Source: Aquincola tertiaricarbonis
GTDB lineage: Bacteria > Pseudomonadota > Gammaproteobacteria > Burkholderiales > Burkholderiaceae_C
Assembly: GCF_023573145.1 (NCBI RefSeq)
Contig: NZ_CP097636.1
Span: forward strand, 3,348,001-3,412,000
Reading direction: 5' to 3'
DNA length: 64,000 bases
Under the pieces are notes generated by a model that saw only the letters and a list, made by a program, of their open reading frames with translations, ran no database searches and was not told where the DNA came from. The position numbers and the translations under genes were made by a program. Of the stretch, positions 28,411 through 36,921 are shown piece after piece; positions within the stretch are counted from its first letter, which is position 1; every line of letters begins with the position of its first letter.

Positions 28411-29316
28411 ATGAGCACGCAACGCATCGCCTTCATCGGTCTGGGCAACATGGGCGGCCCGATGGCGCTCAACCTGCGCAAGGCCGGCCATGAGGTGGCG
28501 GCCTTCGACCTCAGCGCCGAGGCCTGCCAGCGCCATGCCGACCAGGGCCTGCGCATCGCGCCCTCGGCCGCCGCGGCGGTGGAAGGCGCGCAGGTGGTGA
28601 TCACCATGCTGCCGGCCAGCCGGCATGTGGAGTCGCTGTTCCTGCCGCAGGGCGACGCCCCCGGCCTGCTGGCCGCGCTGCCCGCCGGCACGCTGGTGAT
28701 CGACAGCAGCACCATCGCGCCGGCCAGCGCCCGCAAGGTGGCCGATGCGGCCACGGCCCGCGGCCTGGCCTTCCTCGATGCACCCGTGTCGGGCGGCACC
28801 GCGGGCGCGGCGGCCGGCACCCTCACCTTCATGATCGGCGGCGACGCGGCCACGGTGGAGCGGGCCACGCCGGTGCTGAAGCAGATGGGCGCCAACCTGT
28901 TCCATTGCGGTGATGCCGGCGCCGGCCAGGCCACCAAGCTGTGCAACAACATGCTGCTGGCGGTGCTCATGATCGGCACCAGCGAAGCGCTGGCCCTGGG
29001 CAATGCCCTGGGGCTGGACACCAAGGTGCTGTCGGAGGTGATGCGCCGCAGCTCCGGCGGCAACTGGGCGCTGGAGAAGTACAACCCCATGCCCGGCGTG
29101 ATGGAGGCGGCCCCCGCCTCGCGCGGCTACACCGGCGGCTTCGGCACCGACCTGATGCTCAAGGACCTGGGCCTGGCGCTGGAAGCCGCGCTGGGCGCCA
29201 ACGCCGCGGTGCCACTGGGCGGCCTGGCACGCCAGCTGTACGCCGCGCACAGCAAAGCCGGCCACGGCGGCGAAGACTTCTCCAGCATCCTCAAGCTGCT
29301 GACAGGCGAGGGCTGA
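28411..29316 (+). CDS. mmsB: 3-hydroxyisobutyrate dehydrogenase
   Basis: Oxidises 3-hydroxyisobutyrate to methylmalonate semialdehyde, the MmsA substrate. 301 residues: N-terminal Rossmann motif FIGLGNMGGPMA, substrate motif DAPVSGGTAGAAAGTLTFMIGG, and the catalytic Lys176 in GAGQATKLCNN. An AGGAG site precedes the ATG. Last gene of the valine operon; repeat copy D follows directly after the stop. Confidence 0.95.
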   Translation: MSTQRIAFIGLGNMGGPMALNLRKAGHEVAAFDLSAEACQRHADQGLRIAPSAAAAVEGAQVVITMLPASRHVESLFLPQGDAPGLLAALPAGTLVIDSSTIAPASARKVADAATARGLAFLDAPVSGGTAGAAAGTLTFMIGGDAATVERATPVLKQMGANLFHCGDAGAGQATKLCNNMLLAVLMIGTSEALALGNALGLDTKVLSEVMRRSSGGNWALEKYNPMPGVMEAAPASRGYTGGFGTDLMLKDLGLALEAALGANAAVPLGGLARQLYAAHSKAGHGGEDFSSILKLLTGEG

Positions 29317-29317
29317 C

Positions 29318-29416
29318 CAAGCCGGCGCCGGGCCGCCCCAAGCCGGCTTGCTCCCCCTCGGGGGGACGGTCCGGGCAACGCCCGGGCCTCGGGGGCTCCA
29401 TCAAGCCGGCTTGCTC
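29318..29416. repeat. Intergenic palindromic repeat, variant copy D
   Basis: It shares the core GCCGGGCCGCCCCAA with copies A-C, but the hairpin arms are CAAGCCGGC and GCCGGCTTG instead of GTTCAGCC/GGCTGAAC. Both arms have changed together. A C-run/G-run part follows, and a second CAAGCCGGCTTGCTCC half-copy lies at about 29402-29416. It fills the convergent gap between mmsB and the GlxA-type gene and may terminate both. Confidence 0.7.
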
Positions 29417-29418
29417 CA

Positions 29419-30387
29419 TCACACATGCGCGCGCGCCGCCCGGCGCAGCGCCTGCGGCGCTTGTCCATACAAGCGGACGAAGGCGCGGCGCATGCGCTCC
29501 TCGTCGCCGAAGCCGGTGGCGCGGGCCACGGCGGCCACGCTGCCGTCGCCGGCCTCGATGCGCAGGCGGGCCGCTTCGGCGCGGATGTGCTCCACCGCCT
29601 TGGCCGGCGTCTGCCCGGTCTCGGCCCGGAAGGCGCGGGCGAACTGCCGCGGGCTCAGGCAGGCCACGGCGGCCAGGTCGTCCACCGTCAGCGCCGCCGT
29701 GAGGTGGTCGCGGATGTGGGCCAGCACCGCGCGCATGCGCTCGCTGCCCGGCGACAGCGCCAGCAACGACGAGAACTGCGACTGGCCGCCGGCCCGCCGG
29801 TGGTAGACCACCATCTCGCCGGCCACGGCCTGCGCCAGCGCGGCGCCGTGGTCCTCTTCCACCAGGGCCAGCGCCAGGTCGATGCCGGCGCTGATGCCGG
29901 CCGAGGTCCACACCGGCCCGTCGCGCAGGTAGATGCGGTCGGCCTCCACCCGCACCGCCGGGTGGCGTTGCTGCAGCGTGGCCGCATGCCGCCAGTGGGT
30001 GGTGGCGCGGCGGCCGTCCAGCAGGCCGGCCGCGGCCAGCGCAAAGGCGCCGGTGCACACGCTGGTGACGCGGCGGCGGCTGCGGGCCAGGCCTTGCAGC
30101 CAGGGCTGCAGCGCCTGCAGCTCGTCCCCCGCCCGGCCCTGCCGCAGCGGTGCGCCGCCCGGCACCATCACCGTGTGGGGCACCCGGCCCGCCCAGGCCT
30201 GGGTGCTCACCGCCACGCCGGTGATGCTGGCCACCGGCCCGCCGCGCCACGACACCGCCTGCACCGCATACACCGGCGCCCGCCGCGGCGGTGCCAGCGT
30301 GGCCGCCATCTGGAACACCGTCATCGGCCCGGCCAGGTCCAGCAGCTCGAAGCCTTCGAAGGCCACGATGGCCACCTGGCGGGTCAT
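29419..30387 (-). CDS. GlxA-family AraC-type transcriptional regulator
   Basis: 322 residues. The N-terminal part is a DJ-1/PfpI amidotransferase-like sensor domain (VAIVAFEGFELLDLAGPMTVF..., with SVCTGAFALAAAGLLDGRRATTHW). The C-terminal 100 residues carry two AraC helix-turn-helix motifs (VDDLAAVACLSPRQFARAFRAETGQTPAKAVEHIR and FGDEERMRRAFVRLYGQAPQAL). It is divergent from an MFS carrier, the likely target. The 83-base gap holds a tandem CCGTCAA repeat at 30446-30460. The inducer is unknown. Confidence 0.88.
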   Translation of the reverse strand: MTRQVAIVAFEGFELLDLAGPMTVFQMAATLAPPRRAPVYAVQAVSWRGGPVASITGVAVSTQAWAGRVPHTVMVPGGAPLRQGRAGDELQALQPWLQGLARSRRRVTSVCTGAFALAAAGLLDGRRATTHWRHAATLQQRHPAVRVEADRIYLRDGPVWTSAGISAGIDLALALVEEDHGAALAQAVAGEMVVYHRRAGGQSQFSSLLALSPGSERMRAVLAHIRDHLTAALTVDDLAAVACLSPRQFARAFRAETGQTPAKAVEHIRAEAARLRIEAGDGSVAAVARATGFGDEERMRRAFVRLYGQAPQALRRAARAHV

Positions 30388-30470
30388 GGCAGAAAGCGAG
30401 GGAAGTTTGTCATTGCCGCCGCAGTTTGCAGGGCAGCATCACGAGCCGTCAACCGTCAACGCCCTGCCCC

Positions 30471-31712
30471 ATGAGCGCCATCCCCCTGCCCCTTGCAGCC
30501 CCGCCCCGGCCGGCCACCCAGCGTGATGCGCTGGTGCTGGCCGTGTGCCAGGCGCTGTACATCGCCGCCATCTCCATCGACCTCACGCTCACCGGGCTCA
30601 CCGGCCAGCACCTGGCGCCCACGCCGGTGCTGGCCACCCTGCCATTCGCGCTGATCACCGTCGGCGGCGCGGTCACCGCCTGGTTCGCGGCGCAGTTGAT
30701 CGAGCGTGCAGGCCGGCGCGTGGCCTTCCTGCTGGGCGCGGGCTGCGGCGCGGCCGGTGGGCTGGTGTCCGTGGTGGCGGTGGTGCACCAGCACTTCTGG
30801 CTGTTCTGCGTGGGCACCACCGCGGTGGGCGTGTTCCAGGCCTTTGCGCAGTACTACCGGCTGGCGGCGGCCGACGCGGCGCCCGAGCAGCTCAAGGCCC
30901 GCGCCGTTTCGCGCGTGATGACGGGCGGCGTGCTGGCCGCGCTGGCCGGCCCTGCGCTGGCCGCCTGGAGCCGCGACTGGCTGGCGCCTTCGGCCTACGC
31001 CGGCGCCTACCTGATGGTGACGTTGCTGGCGGGCCTGTCGGTGCTGCTGCTGGCGCTGCTGTACCGCGGTGCCGATGCACCGCCCACCGCCGCCACGCAG
31101 GCGGCGCAAGCGCTGCCGGCACGGCCACTGCGCGAGGTGCTGCGCCAACCGGTGTTGGCCGCGGCGCTGGCCAACAACGTGGTGGCGGCGGTGGCCATGA
31201 TGTTCGTGATGACGGCCGCGCCGCTGGCCGCGGTGGCCTGCGGCCATGCCATCGACGACGGCGCGCGCATCATGCAGTGGCACCTGGTGGGCATGTACGG
31301 GCCGGCCTTTTTCGCCGGGGCCTTGATCAGCCGCTGGGGCCTGCCGCGGGTGCTGGCGCTGGGCATGGCCTTGTGCGCGGCCTGCTGCGTTATCGCGATG
31401 GGCTCCACCAGCCTGCGCGCGTTCGAGGCGGCGCTGCTGCTGCTGGGCATCGGCTGGAACTTCATGTTCGTGGGCGGCACCACCTTGCTGGCGCGCAGCT
31501 ACCGGCCGGCCGAGCGGGCCCGGGTGCAGGGCCTGGCCGAGCTGCTGCGCCATGGGCTCACGGCGCTGGCCACGCTGTCGGCCGGGCCGCTGCTGCAGGG
31601 CCTGGGCTGGGCCAGCCTGAACGCCGCCACGCTGCCGCTGCTCGCACTGGCTGCCCTCATGACAGGCTGGTGGGTATGGGATGAACGGCGCATCGCGAGC
31701 GCAGCGAGCTAG
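30471..31712 (+). CDS. MFS transporter
   Basis: 413-residue membrane protein with about 12 hydrophobic segments and the inter-helix RAGRR motif between segments 2 and 3 (LIERAGRRVAFLLGAG). The best resemblance is to small drug or metabolite exporters of the major facilitator superfamily. The ATG at 30471 places the first membrane segment correctly; longer frames read against the regulator gene. Its last four bases overlap the stop of the GIN-domain gene on the other strand. Confidence 0.85.
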   Translation: MSAIPLPLAAPPRPATQRDALVLAVCQALYIAAISIDLTLTGLTGQHLAPTPVLATLPFALITVGGAVTAWFAAQLIERAGRRVAFLLGAGCGAAGGLVSVVAVVHQHFWLFCVGTTAVGVFQAFAQYYRLAAADAAPEQLKARAVSRVMTGGVLAALAGPALAAWSRDWLAPSAYAGAYLMVTLLAGLSVLLLALLYRGADAPPTAATQAAQALPARPLREVLRQPVLAAALANNVVAAVAMMFVMTAAPLAAVACGHAIDDGARIMQWHLVGMYGPAFFAGALISRWGLPRVLALGMALCAACCVIAMGSTSLRAFEAALLLLGIGWNFMFVGGTTLLARSYRPAERARVQGLAELLRHGLTALATLSAGPLLQGLGWASLNAATLPLLALAALMTGWWVWDERRIASAAS

Positions 31713-32443
31713 CGTTTACCCAGCGGCCGCAGCACGGCCTGGCCGCCGATGGCCACGGTGGGCTTGACGCTGCCGTAGTACGAGACGACGGCGGAGCCGG
31801 CGATGGCCAGGCTGAGCGACTGGCGCACCGACACGGTGGCGCGTGACTGGCCGCCGCCCTGCACCATCGCTTCGTCCACGTCCAGGTCGGAGGCGTCCAT
31901 GCCGGCATGGCCACCGAGCTGGGCCGTGAGTTCGCGGGTGCGGCCGCTGACCAGCAGCTGGCTGCCGCCGCCCAGGGCCACCCGCAGCCGGGACAGGTCG
32001 AGCTGGCGCAGTGTCATCGCGCTGGCACCGCCGCCGGTGATGCTGAGTTCACGCCCCGACAAGCCCTCGGCCACCACCTGGGTGACGCCCGAGGCGGTGA
32101 GGCCGCGCAGCCGCCGCAGCGTGATGAGCACCTCGCCCGGCTGGGTGCCAGCGCCCGGCTCGTCGGCCACCTGCAGCGTGTCGTTCTCCACCCGGGTGCC
32201 GATGAGCGGCAGCATCGCGGGCAGCGCTTCCACCAGGATCGCGTCTTCGTCGCCCTGGCGGATGACCACCCGCGCGGCGGTGCGCAGCTCCACCCGGTCG
32301 AAACCGCCCAGATGGCGGTGCTGGGGCTCGGCCCGCGCCGGTGTGGCCGCCAGCAGGCCCGTCACCGCGATCAGCAGGCCGGCGGCCCAGGGGCCCGAGC
32401 GGGCCGCCAGGCGCCAGTGCGTGGAAGGTGCTGGGTGCTGCAT
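31709..32443 (-). CDS. Secreted GIN-domain (DUF2807) protein
   Basis: 244 residues. A signal peptide ending ATPARA is followed by a beta-rich region with repeated short strands (FDRVELRTAARVVIRQGDED..., LTASGVTQVVAEGLSGRELSITGGGAS...), typical of the head-GIN/DUF2807 family of right-handed beta-helix proteins. It is probably periplasmic or surface-exposed. The molecular function of the family is not established. It ends exactly against the MFS gene. Confidence 0.75.
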   Translation of the reverse strand: MQHPAPSTHWRLAARSGPWAAGLLIAVTGLLAATPARAEPQHRHLGGFDRVELRTAARVVIRQGDEDAILVEALPAMLPLIGTRVENDTLQVADEPGAGTQPGEVLITLRRLRGLTASGVTQVVAEGLSGRELSITGGGASAMTLRQLDLSRLRVALGGGSQLLVSGRTRELTAQLGGHAGMDASDLDVDEAMVQGGGQSRATVSVRQSLSLAIAGSAVVSYYGSVKPTVAIGGQAVLRPLGKR

Positions 32444-32504
32444 GAGGGGTCTGCCGGACTGCGAAGACCCCCGATGTTGACACCTCCGACGTGCTCGCTG
32501 CCGA

Positions 32505-34232
32505 TCAGTGCGCCGACGCGGTGGAAGCGCCGAGGCCGGTTTCCGAGCGCACGCGCTGCGCGCTGAAGGCGGCCCGCTCGCGCGCGGCCTGCGCGCTGCG
32601 GTCCAGCACCGAGAACAGCCAGATGCCGAAGAAGCCGATGGTCATCGAGAACAGCGCGGGTGAGGTGTACGGGAACAGCGCCGAGCCCTTGGGGTTGCCC
32701 AGCGTCACCTCCCACACCGAGGGCGACACCACCGTCAAGGCCACCGACGACACCAGCCCCAGGAAGCCGCCGATCACCGCGCCGCGGGTGGTGCAGTCCT
32801 TCCACAGCACGCTCATGAACAGCACCGGGAAGTTGGCAGAGGCCGCGATGGCGAAGGCCAGGCTCACCATGAAGGCGATGTTCTGCTTCTCGAAGGCGAT
32901 TCCCAGGGCTACCGCCACCACGCCCAGCGCCAGCGTGGTGATGCGCGAGACGCGCAACTCGGCCGCGCTGTCGGCCTGGCCCTTCTTGAACACCGTGGCG
33001 TACAGGTCGTGCGACACCGCCGACGCACCCGACAGCGTGAGCCCCGCCACCACCGCCAGGATGGTGGCGAAGGCCACCGCCGAGATGAAGCCGAAGAACA
33101 CGTTGCCGCCCACGGCCTTGGCCACCAGCACCGCCGCCATGTTGGAGGCGCCCGCGCCGCCGTGGATCACGCCGGTGGCCACGTCCGCGAACTCGGGGTT
33201 GGTCAGCACCAGGGTGATGGCACCGAAGCCGATGATGAAAATGAGCACGTAGAAGTAGCCGATCCAGGTGGTGGCCCAGAACACGCTCTTGCGAGCTTCC
33301 TTGGCGTCGGGCACGGTGAAGAAGCGCATCAGGATGTGCGGCAGGCCGGCGGTGCCGAACATCAGCGCCATGCCAAAGCTGATGGCGCTGATCGGGTCCT
33401 TGACGAAGCCGCCCGGCCCCATGATGGCGCCGCCCAGCTGGGCGGCCTCTTCCGGTGTCTTGCCGGCATGGGTGGCGAAGCCGGTGCGGATTTCCACCGC
33501 GCGGGCAAACAGCCGCTCGGGGCTGAAGCCGAACTGGCTGAGCACCATGAAGGCCATGAAGGTGACGCCCGACAACAGCAGCACCGCCTTGATGATCTGC
33601 ACCCAGGTGGTGGCCGTCATGCCGCCGAAGAGCACGTAAAGCATCATCAGCGCGCCGACGATGACCACGGCCATCCAGTAGTCCAGGCCGAACAGCAGCT
33701 TGATCAGCTGGCCGGCGCCCACCATCTGCGCGATCAGGTAGAAGGCCACCACCACCAGCGTGCCGCTGGCCGCGAAGGCGCGGATGGGCGTTTGCTGGAA
33801 GCGGTAGCCGGCCACGTCGGCGAAGGTGAACTTGCCCAGGTTGCGCAGCCGCTCGGCCATCAGGAAGGTGAGGATGGGCCAGCCCACCAGGAAGCCGATG
33901 GAGTAGATGAGGCCGTCGTAGCCGGTGGCCATGACGGCTGCCGAGATGCCCAGGAAGGACGCGGCCGACATGTAGTCGCCCGCGATGGCCAGCCCGTTCT
34001 GGAAGCCGGTGATGCCGCCGCCCGCGGTGTAGAAATCGGCCGCCGAGCGGGTGCGCGAAGCCGCCCACTTGGTGATCCACAGCGTGGCCAGCACGAACAC
34101 CGAGAACATGCCGATGGCGATCCAGTTGGTGGGCTGCTTGGCGGCCTGGCCCACGTCACCGCCGGCGGCCATTGCGGCCGGCACGGCCAGCGCCAGCAGG
34201 GCAACGGCCAGCGTCTGTGCGCGGCGGCTCAT
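32505..34232 (-). CDS. actP: Cation/acetate symporter (SSS family)
   Basis: 575 residues, 13 or so membrane segments, sodium:solute symporter family. It has the ActP layout with a cleavable-looking N terminus ([12 protein letters not shown]) and [23 protein letters not shown]. Imports acetate and similar short carboxylates. It is coupled to the DUF485 partner gene by a 4-base overlap. Confidence 0.94.
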   Translation of the reverse strand: MSRRAQTLAVALLALAVPAAMAAGGDVGQAAKQPTNWIAIGMFSVFVLATLWITKWAASRTRSAADFYTAGGGITGFQNGLAIAGDYMSAASFLGISAAVMATGYDGLIYSIGFLVGWPILTFLMAERLRNLGKFTFADVAGYRFQQTPIRAFAASGTLVVVAFYLIAQMVGAGQLIKLLFGLDYWMAVVIVGALMMLYVLFGGMTATTWVQIIKAVLLLSGVTFMAFMVLSQFGFSPERLFARAVEIRTGFATHAGKTPEEAAQLGGAIMGPGGFVKDPISAISFGMALMFGTAGLPHILMRFFTVPDAKEARKSVFWATTWIGYFYVLIFIIGFGAITLVLTNPEFADVATGVIHGGAGASNMAAVLVAKAVGGNVFFGFISAVAFATILAVVAGLTLSGASAVSHDLYATVFKKGQADSAAELRVSRITTLALGVVAVALGIAFEKQNIAFMVSLAFAIAASANFPVLFMSVLWKDCTTRGAVIGGFLGLVSSVALTVVSPSVWEVTLGNPKGSALFPYTSPALFSMTIGFFGIWLFSVLDRSAQAARERAAFSAQRVRSETGLGASTASAH

Positions 34233-34537
34233 CGCGCCACCTCTTTCATCAGCTCGGCGGTCAGGCGGTCGTATTCCTTGTTGGCACGGCGCACGTACAG
34301 GCCCGTGATGACGATGGTGAACACGATGACGCCCATGCCGATGGGAATGCCCAGCGTGGTGACGCCGCTGCCCAGCGGCTGCGCGAGGAAGGGCTTGTCG
34401 AAGGCGATCAGCGCGATGTAGCCGTAGTACACGGCCAGCATCACCAGCGTGAGGATCCAGCCCAGGCCGCCGCGCTTTTGCCGCAGCTCGTGGTACTTGG
34501 GGTGCGCCTCGATCCGGGCGACGAGAGGGTCGGTCAT
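34229..34537 (-). CDS. DUF485 small membrane protein, partner of ActP
   Basis: 102 residues with two membrane segments (about 25-47 and 60-82) and a charged C terminus; equivalent to YjcH of Escherichia coli, which is encoded directly upstream of actP. The start at 34537 ([22 protein letters not shown]) matches the family N terminus; a longer frame exists but is unsupported. An AGGAG-like site precedes it. Confidence 0.9.
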   Translation of the reverse strand: MTDPLVARIEAHPKYHELRQKRGGLGWILTLVMLAVYYGYIALIAFDKPFLAQPLGSGVTTLGIPIGMGVIVFTIVITGLYVRRANKEYDRLTAELMKEVAR

Positions 34538-34624
34538 CGTTGTCTCCTGCTTTGCAATGGCGCGACTGTGCGCGCCGAGCTTGACCGCCAACTTACGCGG
34601 CCTGCAGGAGGGGTTTGCGCCAGA

Positions 34625-35410
34625 TCAAGCCGCCAGCGACAGCCTCACAGGCGGCAGGCCGGCGATCTCGCCCAGCAGGGCAGCGCCCCGGGCCGGCATG
34701 GGCTGCAGGCCCACGAAGGAACCGGTGGTGACCACGGTGCCGGCCGGCAACTGGCCGCCGCGCCGCGCCACGTGGCGCACCAGCCAGGGCAGCAAGCGCA
34801 GCGGATGGCCCGCCGGGTTGTGGCCCGGCAGGCCGGGCACGTCATGGCCATCGATGGCCAGCCGCAGCGCAGGATCGGTGAGCGAGCGGCCGCGATCGAA
34901 GGGCACGGCTTCGCCCACCACCAGGCCGCCGTGGAACAACAGGTCGGCCTGCGCCAGCAGCGGCGGCACGGCCACCACCGCGTCGAAGCGGCTGGCCACC
35001 AGCTCGAAGGTGGCGGCCATGCGGGCGATGGCCGACAGCACCTCGGCATCGGGCAGCGACTCGTCGCCGGGCCCGAAGTCGCGGCCGAAGAAGAAGGCCA
35101 GCTCCAGCTCCAGGCCCATCAGCCGGCCGGCGGGCACGCGGCCCTGGCGCAGCGGCAGCACGGCCGGGCTGCGCAGCACGCTGTCGGCGGGCAGCGGCGC
35201 GGCGGTGATGGGCCCATCGGCCGACTTGGCGCCCACCTTCCAGCCGGCCACCGGCTGGCCCAGTTGCGCCAGCAGCGCATGCTGCACTTCAGTGGCCTCG
35301 GCCTCATCCGCAGGCAGCGGGTCAGCGGGCAGCACGCCCAGGCCATGGCCTTGGGTGCGGGCGGCGGTCAGCGTGGCCACCAGGGGCTGCAGTCGGGGGT
35401 TCATGCTCAT
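34625..35410 (-). CDS. 2-keto-4-pentenoate hydratase / fumarylacetoacetate-hydrolase-fold protein
   Basis: 261 residues of the FAH/MhpD-like fold. The metal-binding LELELAFFFGRDF block corresponds to the family ExE motif, and the WKVGAK and GSFVG segments are also typical. Enzymes of this branch hydrate 2-oxopent-4-enoate or decarboxylate 4-oxalocrotonate in meta-cleavage pathways. No ring-cleavage genes are present here, so the substrate is open. The start at 35410 overlaps the DUF924 stop (ATGA). Confidence 0.82.
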   Translation of the reverse strand: MSMNPRLQPLVATLTAARTQGHGLGVLPADPLPADEAEATEVQHALLAQLGQPVAGWKVGAKSADGPITAAPLPADSVLRSPAVLPLRQGRVPAGRLMGLELELAFFFGRDFGPGDESLPDAEVLSAIARMAATFELVASRFDAVVAVPPLLAQADLLFHGGLVVGEAVPFDRGRSLTDPALRLAIDGHDVPGLPGHNPAGHPLRLLPWLVRHVARRGGQLPAGTVVTTGSFVGLQPMPARGAALLGEIAGLPPVRLSLAA

Positions 35411-35949
35411 CCCTGGAAGCCGCCGTCGGCCAGCCAGGCCAGTTCTTCGGGCGTGCTCTCACGGCCCAGCAGCCGGTTGCGGTGCGGAAAGCGGCCGAAG
35501 CGCAGCACGATGTCGTGGTGGTGCTGCGCATACCGGGTGTGCTGGTCGCCCATCGCGCGGTGCAGGTCGAGCGAGGCGCGCTGCTCGGGCATGGTCTCGG
35601 CATGCATCAGGGGCAGGTAGCAGAAGGTGCGCAGCTCGGGCTCGATGTGGTGGTCGAAGCTGTGTTTCAGCAGTCGAGCGGTGAAGTGGCGCGCCAGCGA
35701 ATCGGTGGCGTACATGTGGGCGGTGCCGCGGAAGCAGTTGCGCGGAAACTGGTCCAGCAGCAGCACCAGCGCCAGCGAGCCCGCCGGGGTCTCGGCCCAG
35801 GCATCCAGCTCGCACCGGGCGGCAGCGAAGTGCGCAGCCTCGAAGCGCTGGCGGAACTCGTGGTCGAAAGCCTCGTTCTTGGCAAACCAGCGCTGGGGCC
35901 CCGCCTCTTGCCAGAAGCGGATCAGGTCGTCGGGAAGGGTCATCGTCAT
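35407..35949 (-). CDS. DUF924 family protein
   Basis: 180 residues, all-helical. Conserved blocks: ILRFWQE-like N terminus (LIRFWQEAGPQRWFAKNEAFDHEFRQRF), LVLLLDQFPRN(C)FRGT and the C-terminal GRFPHRNRLLGRESTPEE. The family is widespread and has a TPR-like fold of unknown function. The start at 35949 (MTMTLPDD) is preferred; an ATG two codons on is equally possible. Coupled to the hydratase-like gene. Confidence 0.88.
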   Translation of the reverse strand: MTMTLPDDLIRFWQEAGPQRWFAKNEAFDHEFRQRFEAAHFAAARCELDAWAETPAGSLALVLLLDQFPRNCFRGTAHMYATDSLARHFTARLLKHSFDHHIEPELRTFCYLPLMHAETMPEQRASLDLHRAMGDQHTRYAQHHHDIVLRFGRFPHRNRLLGRESTPEELAWLADGGFQG

Positions 35950-36045
35950 CGCAGCGTGAGGGAACAGGCTCGCACGAGTATCCGCCCCCTGGCGCCAGGG
36001 ATTGTCTGGAGCGCGACCGGGGCGCACAGCCCTTATGGTCGAAGG

Positions 36046-36843
36046 ATGCAGACCGAAGCACCCAGCCCGGCGGGCAGCAGCCCGTTCGACCTGCCGCTGG
36101 CGCGGCTGGGCTGGGCCGATCCGCCCCGCTGGCTGCTGCTGGGTCTGCGCGACTTTCTGCGGGCGCCGGGCATCGGGCTCTTCTTCGGCGGCTGCTTCGT
36201 GGCCATGGGCTGGGCGCTGCTGAAGGTGTTCCAGTCGGCGCCGGCCTATGTGCTGGCGCTGTCGGCGGGCTTTCTGCTGCTGGGGCCGCTGCTGTGCATG
36301 GGGCTGTACCGCGTGAGCCAGGCGCTGGAACGCGGCGAAGCGCCCGACTTCGGCGACGCGCTGCTGGCCTGGACCACACGCCCCGGCACGCTGGCCATCT
36401 TCGGCTTCGTGCTGCTGGTGCTGGAAATGCTGTGGGGCCGCGCGGCGCTGGTGATCTTTGCGGTGAGCTTTGACGGCATGCCCGACTTCCAGGGCTCGCT
36501 GGCCAAGCTGCTGCAGGCCGACAACCTGCCCTTCATCGCCACCTACTGCGGCGTGGGCGCGCTGTTCGCGGGTTTGATCTACGCAGTCAGCGTGGTGTCC
36601 ATCCCCATGATCCTCGACCGCCCGGTGGACGCCATCACCGCCGGGCTGACCAGCCTGCGTCTGGTGCTCACGCAGACCGGCGTGATGCTGTGGTGGGGCG
36701 CGCTGATCACCGTGCTGGTGGGCCTGGCGCTGTTGCCGTGGTTCCTGGGCTTGCTGGTGGTGGGCCCGGTGGTGGGCCACGCCAGCTGGCATGCGTATCG
36801 GGCCGCATTGGGCCCGGACACAACGGGATTTGCCCGAACGTAG
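36046..36843 (+). CDS. DUF2189 inner-membrane protein
   Basis: 265 residues with about six hydrophobic segments. It belongs to the DUF2189 family of putative integral membrane proteins. A WLLLGLRDFLRAPGIGLFFGG region precedes the first segment. The start at 36046 gives a short soluble N terminus. No partner gene suggests a role. Confidence 0.8.
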   Translation: MQTEAPSPAGSSPFDLPLARLGWADPPRWLLLGLRDFLRAPGIGLFFGGCFVAMGWALLKVFQSAPAYVLALSAGFLLLGPLLCMGLYRVSQALERGEAPDFGDALLAWTTRPGTLAIFGFVLLVLEMLWGRAALVIFAVSFDGMPDFQGSLAKLLQADNLPFIATYCGVGALFAGLIYAVSVVSIPMILDRPVDAITAGLTSLRLVLTQTGVMLWWGALITVLVGLALLPWFLGLLVVGPVVGHASWHAYRAALGPDTTGFART

Positions 36844-36921
36844 TTCTACGACCTTTGCGCCAGGGGGCCCGGTGCCTACGCTTGCGGCCACCTGTCCACG
36901 AAGGCAGTTGGAGGAGACAGC

